From Oerskovia jenensis (GTDB lineage: Bacteria > Actinomycetota > Actinomycetes > Actinomycetales > Cellulomonadaceae): 64,000 bases of DNA. How positions within the stretch are numbered: the stretch's first letter is position 1; each line of letters starts with the position of its first letter. The notes under the pieces were generated by a model. The model made no database searches and was not told the origin of the DNA. It saw only the letters and a list, made by a program, of their open reading frames with translations. Both the position numbers and the translations under genes were made by a program. This document shows positions 32,338 through 40,026 of this stretch, one piece after another. The stretch is taken from NCBI RefSeq assembly GCF_016907235.1, contig NZ_JAFBBO010000001.1, positions 2,790,001 through 2,854,000 of the forward strand. Direction: 5' to 3'.

Positions 32338-33536
32338 GGGTGGTTCCTGCCTTCTGTCGTGGTGGGGTTGTCAGAACGAGCGTGACCTGGGGTGCTCGCT
32401 GGTTCTGACACGGCGGGAGAGGGGGAGGGGGTGTCAGAACGAGCGTGGCCCAGAGGGCTCGCGCGTTCTGACAGGTTCGTGGGGGCGGCGACGCGCAGCA
32501 CGGCCTCTGCCAGGGAGTCGTCGGTCGCCTTCTCGGCCACCGCGTCGATCCGCAGCCCGACGGCGTGCGCGGCCTCCGCCGTCGGCTCACCGATCGCGAC
32601 ACCCGCGACGCGCGGGTCCGCGCCGAGCTGGGCCGCGACCTCGCGCGCGACGCTGCCCGAGGTCAGCACGACCACGTCGACCTCGCCCGCTCGCCACGCG
32701 TCCACGACCTCCGGGGAGAGCGGGTGCGAGACGGTCCGGTACGCGATCACGACGTGCGGGGCCCAGCCCCGGTCGCGCAGCCCGTCGGCCATGGTGGGCT
32801 TCGCGAGGTCGCCCTGCGGGACGAGGACGCGCGGCGTCGCGCGCACGGACCCGTCCGCCGGCGAGGTGCGGTCGGGGGCCTCGGCGAGCGCGTCGAACGC
32901 CGCGAGCAGCCCGCGCGCCGAGTTCACGCTCGCCTCGAGATCGACGTGGACCCCCGCGCCCTCGAGCGCTCGCCGAGTCGCCGGCCCGACCGCGGCCCAC
33001 CTCGTGTCAGAACCAGCGTGCACCCCGGTCCTCGCTCGTTCTGACAGCTCGGCGAGCGAGAGGCCCCGGCGCGCGGCGCTCGCGGTCAGCTCGTCGATCG
33101 CGTTGACGCTCGTGACCACGACCCACGCGAAGCCCGCGAGGTCCGCCACGGCGGCGTCCATCGCCGCGGTGTCCTCGATGGGGGCGCGCTCGATGGCGGG
33201 GCTCACGAGCACGGTCGCGCCCTGCGTGCGCAGGAGTGCGGCCAGGGATGCGGCCCGCCCCGGCGCGCGCGGCACCAGCACGGTGGTACCGGCCAGCGGC
33301 CCGACGGCGTCGGTGGGCCCGTCGTGGGCGACGCGAGCGCCGTCCGTCCCGACGGCATCGCCCGCCTCGGGGGAGTCGGCGTCGCCGGTGGGTGCCTCGC
33401 CCGACCCGACGGCGTCGCGCGCCGCGGTCGGTCGGGCGGCGGGTTCGGGGGCGCTGTCCGCGGCGGCCGCAGCCTGGCGCTCCGGGGCAGGCGGCAGGGC
33501 GCGGCCGCGCTGGGGGTCGCGCAGGCGCCCCGCCAT
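32334..33536 (-). CDS. hemD: Uroporphyrinogen-III synthase with three palindromic elements
   Basis: This 400-residue protein cyclises hydroxymethylbilane with ring-D inversion. About 90 N-terminal residues are an Ala/Pro/Asp linker. The HemD core begins near [19 protein letters not shown] and includes [36 protein letters not shown] and [14 protein letters not shown]. Within the core, just before [23 protein letters not shown] (about 164-178) comes from the element at 33005-33046. The C-terminal 50 residues hold two more ([15 protein letters not shown] and [15 protein letters not shown]). ATG 33536 overlaps the hemC stop (TGATG), and its own stop overlaps hemB. Confidence 0.9.
   Translation of the reverse strand: MAGRLRDPQRGRALPPAPERQAAAAADSAPEPAARPTAARDAVGSGEAPTGDADSPEAGDAVGTDGARVAHDGPTDAVGPLAGTTVLVPRAPGRAASLAALLRTQGATVLVSPAIERAPIEDTAAMDAAVADLAGFAWVVVTSVNAIDELTASAARRGLSLAELSERARTGVHAGSDTRWAAVGPATRRALEGAGVHVDLEASVNSARGLLAAFDALAEAPDRTSPADGSVRATPRVLVPQGDLAKPTMADGLRDRGWAPHVVIAYRTVSHPLSPEVVDAWRAGEVDVVVLTSGSVAREVAAQLGADPRVAGVAIGEPTAEAAHAVGLRIDAVAEKATDDSLAEAVLRVAAPTNLSERASPLGHARSDTPSPSPAVSEPASTPGHARSDNPTTTEGRNHP
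32369..32410 (-). repeat. 42-nt palindromic coding element, copy 7 (hemD C-terminus)
   Basis: Arms 32369-32382 and 32397-32410, one mismatch. Read as [13 protein letters not shown], the same peptide as copy 1, near the HemD C-terminus. Confidence 0.95.
32432..32473 (-). repeat. 42-nt palindromic coding element, copy 8 (hemD C-terminus)
   Basis: Arms 32432-32445 and 32460-32473, one mismatch. Read as [13 protein letters not shown]. It lies 21 bases from copy 7, so the two form a pair. Confidence 0.93.
33005..33046 (-). repeat. 42-nt palindromic coding element, copy 9 (hemD core)
   Basis: Arms 33005-33018 and 33033-33046, one mismatch. Read as [13 protein letters not shown], inside the conserved HemD domain before WAAVGPAT. 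Confidence 0.93.
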
Positions 33537-34777
33537 CAGCGCTGCTCCGGGCTCACGGGGGCGTCGGTGCCGCCGACCGGGGACCGGCCGACCGGGCCGA
33601 CCGCGGCGCCTGGGTCGACCTGACCGGGGGAGTCCTCCCGGCCGGAGGAGCCGTGCGCGTCGTCGGGGTGGCTGCTGGGCGCGGTGCCCGGAGCCCACAA
33701 CGAGTCGGTCGCGGCGCCCGGTCCGGTCGCACGCAGCGGTGCGAGCTCGGCGGCTCCACCGGCCAGGAGAGCGTCGGCGACCTGGACCCCGAGGCCGCGG
33801 GCGAGCGCGTCGGTGGCGTCCGCGGCCTCGTGCGCCTCGACGGACGAGCCCGCAGCCCCTGCGGTGGCCCGGCCCGCAGCGCCCGCCGGCGACGGCAGCG
33901 CGACCCGTGCCGAGTGCGTGAGGACCTGCCCGCCGTCGAGCCGGGCCACGACTGCCGAGAGCCGGATCTCGTCGTCCTCGACCACGGCGTGCGCACCCAC
34001 GGGCGCCGCGCAGCCGGCTTCGAGGCGCGCGAGAAGCGCACGCTCGGCCAGGACCGCGAGGCGGGTCGGGAGGTGGTCGAGGCCCGCGACGACGTCGGCG
34101 AGGTCGAGCGGGCGGTCCGTGGCGCCGTCGGGCAGGAGGTCGAACGAGGACAGCGGCGAGAGGTCGGCGGTCCGTACCTCGACGCCCAGCGCCCCCTGCC
34201 CGGGGGCCGGGGCCATGATGCGCACGTCGATGACCTCGGAGACCGCGTCGAGGCGCCCGAGCCGCGAGAGCCCGGCGTAGGCGAGGACGACCGCGTCGAG
34301 GTCGGCGTCGGGGCCGAGGGCCCGGGCGAGGCGCGTGTCGACGTTGCCGCGGATGTCGAGCACGTCGAGGTCGGGGCGGACCGCGAGGAGCTGGGCCGCG
34401 CGACGGGGCGAGCCCGTGCCGACCTTGGCGCCGCGCGGCAGGGTCTCCAGCGTCCAGCCGTTGCGTGCGCACAGGACGTCGCGCGGGTTCTCGCGCTCGG
34501 GCGTCACGAGGGTCAGGCCTTCGGCAGCGCCGGTCGGGAGGTCCTTGAGGGAGTGCACGGCGACGTCGCAGCGGCCGTCGAGCAGGGCCTCGCGCAGCGC
34601 GGTGACGAACACCCCGGTGCCGCCCATCTGGGTGAGCGAGCCGGTGCGGACGTCGCCCTCGGTGCGGATGCGCACGATCTCGACCGGGTGCCCGGTCAGC
34701 TTCTCGATGCGCCGGGCGACGAGACCCGTCTGGGTCGTCGCGAGGGCGCTGCCACGGGTTCCGACACGAATGCTCAC
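33536..34777 (-). CDS. hemC: Hydroxymethylbilane synthase (porphobilinogen deaminase)
   Basis: This 413-residue enzyme polymerises four porphobilinogens. Seen: VSIRVGTRGSALATTQ at the start, VHSLKDLPT, GTGSPRRAAQLLA, DIRGNVDTRLARA, APGQGALGVEVR and the dipyrromethane-cofactor cysteine in LEAGCAAPVG (about 255). About 100 residues of Ala/Gly/Pro/Ser-rich sequence extend the C-terminus beyond the usual 310-320. GTG 34777 is chosen because the family motif starts there; the frame runs further upstream without homology. hemD overlaps its stop. Confidence 0.93.
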   Translation of the reverse strand: MSIRVGTRGSALATTQTGLVARRIEKLTGHPVEIVRIRTEGDVRTGSLTQMGGTGVFVTALREALLDGRCDVAVHSLKDLPTGAAEGLTLVTPERENPRDVLCARNGWTLETLPRGAKVGTGSPRRAAQLLAVRPDLDVLDIRGNVDTRLARALGPDADLDAVVLAYAGLSRLGRLDAVSEVIDVRIMAPAPGQGALGVEVRTADLSPLSSFDLLPDGATDRPLDLADVVAGLDHLPTRLAVLAERALLARLEAGCAAPVGAHAVVEDDEIRLSAVVARLDGGQVLTHSARVALPSPAGAAGRATAGAAGSSVEAHEAADATDALARGLGVQVADALLAGGAAELAPLRATGPGAATDSLWAPGTAPSSHPDDAHGSSGREDSPGQVDPGAAVGPVGRSPVGGTDAPVSPEQR

Positions 34778-34937
34778 GGTTCCAGTGTCCTCTGCGTCGG
34801 GGGTATCTCGAAATGTGCGCGGAGCCGTTCGTCGCGTGATTCCGGGAATTGTCGCGGGGTGACATCGACCTGACATGCAGTCATGACAAAGAGACGAATT
34901 GTCAGCACGTCGGGAAAGGTCACGCCGGCGGGAGAAT
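34778..34937 (-). promoter_or_regulatory. Lower-GC promoter region of hemC-D-B-L
   Basis: These 160 bases separate hemY from hemC and are clearly less GC-rich than the flanks. They include the palindrome gtcatgac (34880-34887) with a nearby partial copy tgacatg (34871), and several TTGTC/TGACA-like hexamers. This suggests an internal promoter, so hemC-D-B-L may be transcribed separately from hemE-Y. Confidence 0.4.
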
Positions 34938-36479
34938 TCAGAGCTGCTCGGCGCACTCCTGCGCGTGCCCCACGATCGCCGCGAGCCCCGTGCCCGCGAT
35001 CCACCCGCCCGTCACGCCCAGGCCGTCCACGTGCGAGACGCGCTCGACGAACATCGCGACCTCGCGCCGGTACACGGGCGTGGGCGGCGGGAGCGACCCG
35101 TTCCACCGCGTCGACAGGTGCTCGCGCACCTTGCCCTCCAGGTCCACGCCCAGCAGCACCGAGGCGTCGCGGACGACCTGGTCGAGCGCCGGCTCGACCG
35201 TCTCCCCGATGCGCCCGTAGCTCAGGCGCACCACGTGGTTCCCCGGCCCGACGGCGTCGCTCACCCGGGCGGCCAGCCACGGCCACTTCGCGGTCGAGTG
35301 GGTCAGGGCCTTGGCCTGGACCGGGTCGTGCGCGCCCGCGCGGTGGTTCTCGTCACGCGTCGACCACGTGCGGGGCTTGGGCGCGACGAGCAGGCCGCTG
35401 CCGCGCGGTGCCGCGTCGAGCGCGGGGGCCTCGAGCAGCAGGGTCACGAGCCGGATGTCGGCGCCCGGCTCGGGGTCCGGGACCGGGTCGGCCGTGCGGC
35501 CCGCGAGCGGGGACACCAGGTCCACGACCGCGGGGGTCGTCACGAGCAGGCGCGGGGACCGGAAGGTCACGGGTCCACCGGGGCCCTCGGCCTGGACGGT
35601 CCAGCCCCCGACGGCGTCCCGGCCGAGGTCCACGACCTCGTGCCGCGTGAGCACCACCCCGGCGGGACCGGTGCTCCCGGCCGGTGCGGCGCCGTCGGAC
35701 CCCTCGCCCGTCACGGCGAGCGCGAGCTCTTCGACCAGACGGTGCAGGCCGCCCTCGATGCCGCGCACCGCCGAGCCTGCCGGCGCCTGCGCGCGCATCG
35801 CCGCGACCGCGCGCGTCAGCGACCCCTCCCGGGCGTAGGCCTCGCGCAGTCCCGGGGCCACGGCATCGACGTCGAGGCGCTCGAGCGGCGCCGAGTGCAC
35901 CCCCGCGGCGACCGGCGCCACGAGGCGTTCCGCGACCCGGCGCCCCAGGCGCGAGCGCGTGAACGTCTCGAGGTTCTCCTCGTCGACCCAGCGGCGAGGC
36001 TTGACGCGGTCCAGACCCGCACGCAGGGCACCGGGCCAGCCGACCGCACGACGCACGTCGGCCGCGAACGGGTGGGCCGGGATGCCCATGATCCCGGCCT
36101 TCGGCAGCGGGAACGCGTGGCTCGCGGCATAGCCCCAGGCGCCGAGCGGGGCGGGCTCGACGACCGTCAGGCCCAGGTCCGTGACCAGGTCGCCCACCGC
36201 GGAGCCCCGGGCCGCGAACGACTCTGCCCCGACGTCGACCGTGAGCCCCGTCGAGCCCAGCTTGTCGCCGTGCACGGGCCCGCCCGGGCGGTCGGCCGCC
36301 TCCAGGACCAGGACCCGCAGACCGCGACGGCGCAACGTGCGCGCGGCGGTCAGGCCGGCGATGCCGGCGCCGACGACCACGGCGTCGAACGAGCCGTGGG
36401 AGGGAGCGTCGGACGTGGCGTGAGACGAGGCGTCGGACGGGGAGGACGGGCCGGACGAGCCATCAGCAACGGGGTGCAC
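34938..36479 (-). CDS. hemY: Coproporphyrinogen III/protoporphyrinogen oxidase (FAD)
   Basis: This 513-residue flavoprotein has about 30 Ser/Ala-rich residues and then the FAD dinucleotide fold AVVVGAGIAGLTAARTLRRRG (split by family convention at GAGIAG, about residue 37). VDVGAESFAARG, GGLHRLVEELA and a C-terminal GLGVTGGWIAGTGLAAIVGHA follow. In actinobacteria HemY (CgoX) oxidises coproporphyrinogen III to coproporphyrin III, and HemH and HemQ act later; neither of those is in this window. The start is GTG 36479. Its neighbour hemE ends 54 bases upstream, so the two are probably co-transcribed. Confidence 0.9.
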   Translation of the reverse strand: MHPVADGSSGPSSPSDASSHATSDAPSHGSFDAVVVGAGIAGLTAARTLRRRGLRVLVLEAADRPGGPVHGDKLGSTGLTVDVGAESFAARGSAVGDLVTDLGLTVVEPAPLGAWGYAASHAFPLPKAGIMGIPAHPFAADVRRAVGWPGALRAGLDRVKPRRWVDEENLETFTRSRLGRRVAERLVAPVAAGVHSAPLERLDVDAVAPGLREAYAREGSLTRAVAAMRAQAPAGSAVRGIEGGLHRLVEELALAVTGEGSDGAAPAGSTGPAGVVLTRHEVVDLGRDAVGGWTVQAEGPGGPVTFRSPRLLVTTPAVVDLVSPLAGRTADPVPDPEPGADIRLVTLLLEAPALDAAPRGSGLLVAPKPRTWSTRDENHRAGAHDPVQAKALTHSTAKWPWLAARVSDAVGPGNHVVRLSYGRIGETVEPALDQVVRDASVLLGVDLEGKVREHLSTRWNGSLPPPTPVYRREVAMFVERVSHVDGLGVTGGWIAGTGLAAIVGHAQECAEQL

Positions 36480-36508
36480 ACGTCAAGTGTGCCCCCGCTG
36501 CGAGGGTG

Positions 36509-36550
36509 TGTCAGACCGTGCGTGACCCAGGGGTCACGCGGGTTCTGACA
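36509..36550 (-). repeat. 42-nt palindromic coding element, copy 10 (hemE stop)
   Basis: Arms 36509-36522 and 36537-36550 are more diverged, but the centre is itself palindromic (tgaccc-ag-gggtca), extending the fold. In the hemE frame it reads SEPA-stop; the stop TGA replaces the Ser/Gly codon of other copies. Confidence 0.9.
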
Positions 36551-37643
36551 CGTTCCGGACGGAATGGACGAGCTCGACCACGCGGGTCAGCACCGTCGGG
36601 TCCGTCTCGGGTGGCACCCCGTGCCCCAGGTTCACCACGTGCCCCGGTGCCGCGGCGCCGCGGCGCAGCACGTCGCGCACGTGCGCCTCGAGCACGGGCC
36701 ATGGCGCCGCGAGCAGCGCGGGGTCGATGTTGCCCTGCACGGGCACGTACCCCCCGAGCGCGGCCGCGGCCTCGTCGAGCGGCGTGCGGTAGTCGACACC
36801 CACGGTCGGGTGCGTCACACCGGCCTCGGTGAGCGCGTCACGCATGGCCCCGAGCAGGTGCCCGGTGCCCGTCCCGAAGTGGATCGCGGGCACACCCAGG
36901 TCGCTGACCTGCGACAACGCGACCGTGCTGCCCGGCTTGGCGCCCGCGAGGTAGTCCTCCAGGGACAGGCTGCCGGCCCACGAGTCGAAGAGCTGGGCCG
37001 CGCTGGCCCCGGCCAGGACCTGCGCACGCAGGAACGCGCCCGTGATCTGCGCGGTCCACGCCGTGAGCCGCGCCCACGACTCGGGGTCCGCGTGCATCAG
37101 GGTGCGCGCCGCGAGGTGGTCGCGCGACGGACGCCCCTCGACCAGGTAGGCCGCGAGCGTGAACGGCGCCCCCGCGAACCCGATGAGAGGGGTCGACCCG
37201 AGCGCCGCGACCGTGAGCGCGACCGCCTCCGTCACGGGGGCGAGCGACTCCGGCGTGAGCTCGTGCTCCACGAGGCGAGCGACGTCGTCGGGCGTCCGGT
37301 ACGCCTGGCCCATGACCGGGCCGACCCCCGGGACGATGTCCACCTCGACCCCCGCGAGCTTGAGCGGGATGACGATGTCCGAGAAGAAGATCCCCGCGTC
37401 CACGCCGTGCCGGCGCACCGGCTGGAGCGTGATCTCGCTCGCCAGGTCCGGGCGCAGGCACGAGTCGAGCATCCCGATGCCCTGCCGCAGCTCGCGGTAC
37501 TCGGGCAGCGACCTGCCGGCCTGCCGCATGAACCACACAGGAGTGGTCTGCGGACGCTCGCCGCGCAATGCGCGCACGAGCGGAGAATTCGTCGTCCGAC
37601 CGTCGACGAGAGGGTGGTTGTCGGAAAGCGCGGTGAACGTCAC
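36534..37643 (-). CDS. hemE: Uroporphyrinogen decarboxylase, stop codon supplied by a palindromic element
   Basis: This 369-residue enzyme decarboxylates uroporphyrinogen III to coproporphyrinogen III. Seen: TPVWFMRQAGRSLPEYRELR, FSDIVIPLKLAGVEVDIV, GFAGAPFTLAAYLVEG, QLFDSWAGSLS and GYVPVQGNIDPALL. The last residues, VSEPA, and the stop TGA lie inside the element at 36509-36550. The same frame continues beyond the stop as PLGHARSDT, the usual element peptide. GTG 37643 (VTFTALSDNHPLVDG) is preferred over a start at 37691, which would overlap divergent hemA. Confidence 0.93.
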   Translation of the reverse strand: MTFTALSDNHPLVDGRTTNSPLVRALRGERPQTTPVWFMRQAGRSLPEYRELRQGIGMLDSCLRPDLASEITLQPVRRHGVDAGIFFSDIVIPLKLAGVEVDIVPGVGPVMGQAYRTPDDVARLVEHELTPESLAPVTEAVALTVAALGSTPLIGFAGAPFTLAAYLVEGRPSRDHLAARTLMHADPESWARLTAWTAQITGAFLRAQVLAGASAAQLFDSWAGSLSLEDYLAGAKPGSTVALSQVSDLGVPAIHFGTGTGHLLGAMRDALTEAGVTHPTVGVDYRTPLDEAAAALGGYVPVQGNIDPALLAAPWPVLEAHVRDVLRRGAAAPGHVVNLGHGVPPETDPTVLTRVVELVHSVRNVSEPA

Positions 37644-37692
37644 AAGAACCGATTCTGCCTTGTGGCCGGGGCGGTGATTGAATCGGAGCACT
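37644..37692. promoter_or_regulatory. Divergent hemE/hemA promoter region
   Basis: Only 49 bases separate the GTG starts of hemE (minus) and hemA (plus). On the minus strand cagaat ends 8 nt before the hemE start, a possible leaderless -10; on the plus strand ggag lies 4 nt before the hemA start. Both arms of the heme pathway must share or compete for this stretch. Confidence 0.5.
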
Positions 37693-39156
37693 GTGGTTCT
37701 CCTGTCGATGACCGCAAGTCACCACGAGCTGGACATGTCCACCCTCGAGCTCCTGTCCACAGGGGCCGGGTCGGTCGGACGCGCCGCCGTCGCGACCTGC
37801 GAAGCGATCACCGGTGCCGTCGTCGTCGCGACGTGCAACCGGTTCGAGGTGTACCTGGACATCGACTCGCCGGTCGACGGTTGGGGCGTGCGGCACGCGT
37901 CGCACGAGGTCGCGCGGCTCGTCGCCGCCGCGTCAGGGGTCGAGGAGGACGTCGCGGTGCGCGCGTTCTCCACACGCACCGGGCCCGACGTCGCAGCCCA
38001 CCTCTTCGAGGTCGCCGCCGGCCTCGACTCGATGGTCGTGGGCGAGCGAGAGATCGCCGGGCAGGTCAAGCGCGCCCTCGAGGAAGCACGCGAGGGCGGC
38101 GTGACGTCGTCCACGCTCGAGCTCCTGTTCCAGACCGCGTCGCGGACCTCCAAGAAGATCAGCAACGAGACGACGCTCGGGGGCAACGGCCGGTCGGTCG
38201 TGTCCCTCGGGCTCGACCTCGCGAGCGCCGAGCTGCCGCCCTGGCGCCAGGTCCGCGCCGTGCTCATCGGCACCGGCTCGTACGCCGGGGCGTCGCTCGC
38301 AGCCCTGCGCGCCCGCGGCTGCGACGACGTGCGCGTGTACTCGGGGTCGGGACGGGCCGAGCAGTTCGCGGCCGACCGTGGCGTCGTGGCCGTGACCGAC
38401 CTCGTGGAGGCCCTCGAGGACGCCGACCTCGTGGTCTCGTGCAGCGGGGCCCGAGGGCGGGCGCTCGACGGGGGAGCGCAGTCCGGTGGACGGGGTGCGT
38501 CGCGGCCGACCACCCCGCGAGCCGACGGTGACCGGCTGCCGGTCGCGGGTGGCGGGGAGCGGGCCGAGGGCGACGCCCTGGGGCACGTGCTCGACGCGGC
38601 CGCGGTGGTCCGTGCCCGGTCCCGCGCGGCGGAGGCCGCCGGCGACGAAGTGCCGCACCGGCCCATGGTCGTCCTCGACCTGGCCCTGCACCGTGACGTG
38701 GACCCTCGGGTCGCGGACCTCGACGGCGTCCTCCTCTACGACCTGGCCTCCCTCAAGGCGCACTCGCCCGCCCTGGGGTCGCTCGTCGTCGGGCACGCGC
38801 GGCGGATCGTCGACCGGGCGACGCAGGACTTCGAGGAGACCCGCCTGGGGCGCGCGGCCGACACGGCCGTCGTGGCGCTGCTCGACGACGCCGACCGGCG
38901 CATCGCGGCCGAGGTCGCCGAGCGCGTGGCCGAGCGCCGGGGCGCGGGAGCGACGGTCGACGACGCCGAGACCGAGGCGCTCACCCGCTCGGTCCGCAGG
39001 CGCGTGCACGCCGAGCTGCACGACGCGATCGTCGCGGCACGGGCGTCGGCGCTGGCCGCGGCCCGCGAGGAAGCCTCTGCCGTGGTGGCCGACGCCGAGG
39101 CGGCGACCCTGGGGGCCGACGTGTCGGGCCGCGACGAGGTGTGCGCGGGCCGCTGA
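37693..39156 (+). CDS. hemA: Glutamyl-tRNA reductase
   Basis: This 487-residue enzyme makes the first committed heme precursor, reducing glutamyl-tRNA to glutamate-1-semialdehyde with NADPH. Seen: VVLLSMTASHHELD at the start, the catalytic cysteine in ATCNRFEVY (Cys48), FEVAAGLDSMVVGEREIAGQ, the NADPH loop GTGSYAGASLAALRARG, and MVVLDLALHRDVDP. About 60 residues of Gly/Arg/Ala-rich sequence (about 255-315) interrupt the nucleotide-binding domain between VVSCSGARG and MVVLDLAL; most homologues have a short loop there. GTG 37693 gives the standard N-terminus. Confidence 0.94.
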   Translation: MVLLSMTASHHELDMSTLELLSTGAGSVGRAAVATCEAITGAVVVATCNRFEVYLDIDSPVDGWGVRHASHEVARLVAAASGVEEDVAVRAFSTRTGPDVAAHLFEVAAGLDSMVVGEREIAGQVKRALEEAREGGVTSSTLELLFQTASRTSKKISNETTLGGNGRSVVSLGLDLASAELPPWRQVRAVLIGTGSYAGASLAALRARGCDDVRVYSGSGRAEQFAADRGVVAVTDLVEALEDADLVVSCSGARGRALDGGAQSGGRGASRPTTPRADGDRLPVAGGGERAEGDALGHVLDAAAVVRARSRAAEAAGDEVPHRPMVVLDLALHRDVDPRVADLDGVLLYDLASLKAHSPALGSLVVGHARRIVDRATQDFEETRLGRAADTAVVALLDDADRRIAAEVAERVAERRGAGATVDDAETEALTRSVRRRVHAELHDAIVAARASALAAAREEASAVVADAEAATLGADVSGRDEVCAGR

Positions 39157-39170
39157 GCCGACCTCTCGGT

Positions 39171-39230
39171 GCCGAACATGCGGTGGATGCCGCGATCGTG
39201 CCGGATCCGGACGCTGACCGCATGCTCGGC
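39171..39230. repeat. 14-bp palindrome starting GCCGA
   Basis: gccgaacatgcggt (39171-39184) pairs with accgcatgctcggc (39217-39230) with one mismatch. It follows the hemA stop by 14 bases. The outer gccga matches the start of several other intergenic palindromes here. It probably ends hemA transcription. Confidence 0.7.
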
Positions 39231-39274
39231 GACCGGCAACCGCACGTTCGACCGGCAGCCCGCGTGGCAAGGTC

Positions 39275-39378
39275 CGCTCGGCCGACCCGCTCGGCCGACC
39301 CGCTCGGCCGACCCGCTCGGCTGACCCGCTCGGCCGACCCGCTCTGCCGACCCGCTCTGCCGCCCCGCTCGGCTGACC
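39275..39378. repeat. Eight 13-bp tandem repeats
   Basis: The unit cgctcggccgacc is repeated eight times with single changes (ggctgacc, ctgccgacc), in the gap between convergent hemA and the Nudix gene. Its core gctctgccgacc recurs as a 12-mer array at 50109-50156. Confidence 0.93.
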
Positions 39379-39385
39379 CGCAGGG

Positions 39386-39823
39386 TCAGGCCGCGAGTAC
39401 GCCGGTCGCCGCCAGGCGCTCCAGCACGATCCGGCCCGCGGGCGGCACCCGGTGCGCGTCCTGCGCACCGACCCACGTGAGCTCCCCGACCTCGGCACGG
39501 GGTGCCGGCTCGGGGGACCCGGGCAGCGGCTCGGCGTAGAGGCAGTGCATGCGCACGAGCCGCCCACCCAGGCCGTGACCGGGAGCCTCGGCGACGAACC
39601 CGGGTCGCACCGTGGCCGGGTCGAGCAGTACGCCGAGCTCCTCCTCGATCTCCCGGACCAGGGCCTGCTCGTCGCTCTCGCCGGGATCGAGCTTGCCTCC
39701 CGGCATGAAGAACAGGTCGTTGTCCCGGCTGCGGACGACGAGCAGCCGCCCGTCCACGACGTGGATCCAGCCGACGGTCTTCAGGGGGTCTGGGAGGGGG
39801 GCGGGGGAGGTCACGGAGAACAT
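39386..39823 (-). CDS. Nudix hydrolase
   Basis: This 145-residue hydrolase has one complete Nudix box at residues 43-65: GKLDPGESDEQ, then LVREIEEELGV, matching Gx5Ex7REUxEExGU. The strand before it, DGRLLVVRSRDNDLFFMPGG, is standard. Substrates are nucleoside diphosphates linked to another moiety, or oxidised nucleotides; specificity cannot be read. The start ATG 39823 (MFSVTSPAP) gives the usual length. The frame is open further upstream to 39964, but that part is Arg/Ser-rich without homology. Confidence 0.85.
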   Translation of the reverse strand: MFSVTSPAPLPDPLKTVGWIHVVDGRLLVVRSRDNDLFFMPGGKLDPGESDEQALVREIEEELGVLLDPATVRPGFVAEAPGHGLGGRLVRMHCLYAEPLPGSPEPAPRAEVGELTWVGAQDAHRVPPAGRIVLERLAATGVLAA

Positions 39824-39916
39824 CCTGTCATCCGGTGCGTCAGCGTCGGGCCGGCCGCGTGACCCTCGGCGGTCCGGTCCGTGAGAGCCGATGCGCCGGG
39901 AACTCGCCGATAGTTC

Positions 39917-39928
39917 CGTTCCGGAACG
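39917..39928 (+). promoter_or_regulatory. Candidate operator (CGTTCCGGAACG) and -10 upstream of the SPFH/zinc-ribbon set
   Basis: A perfect 12-bp palindrome lies about 100 bases before ATG 40027, followed by gatact at 39935-39940, a plausible -10. It is a stronger candidate than anything else in the 203-base gap. Confidence 0.4.
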
Positions 39929-40026
39929 AAAGTCGATACTGTGCCGATCGCGGAGGGCCCCCACGGCCCGACGCGACGAACACAGGTCACGCGCGGCGCC
40001 GTCCGCCCGATCGGACGGAGAGCTCG

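Noticed and set aside
39275-39378. 13-bp array as a CRISPR-like array
   Set aside because: Units are contiguous with no spacers and no cas genes are present; it is a simple tandem repeat.
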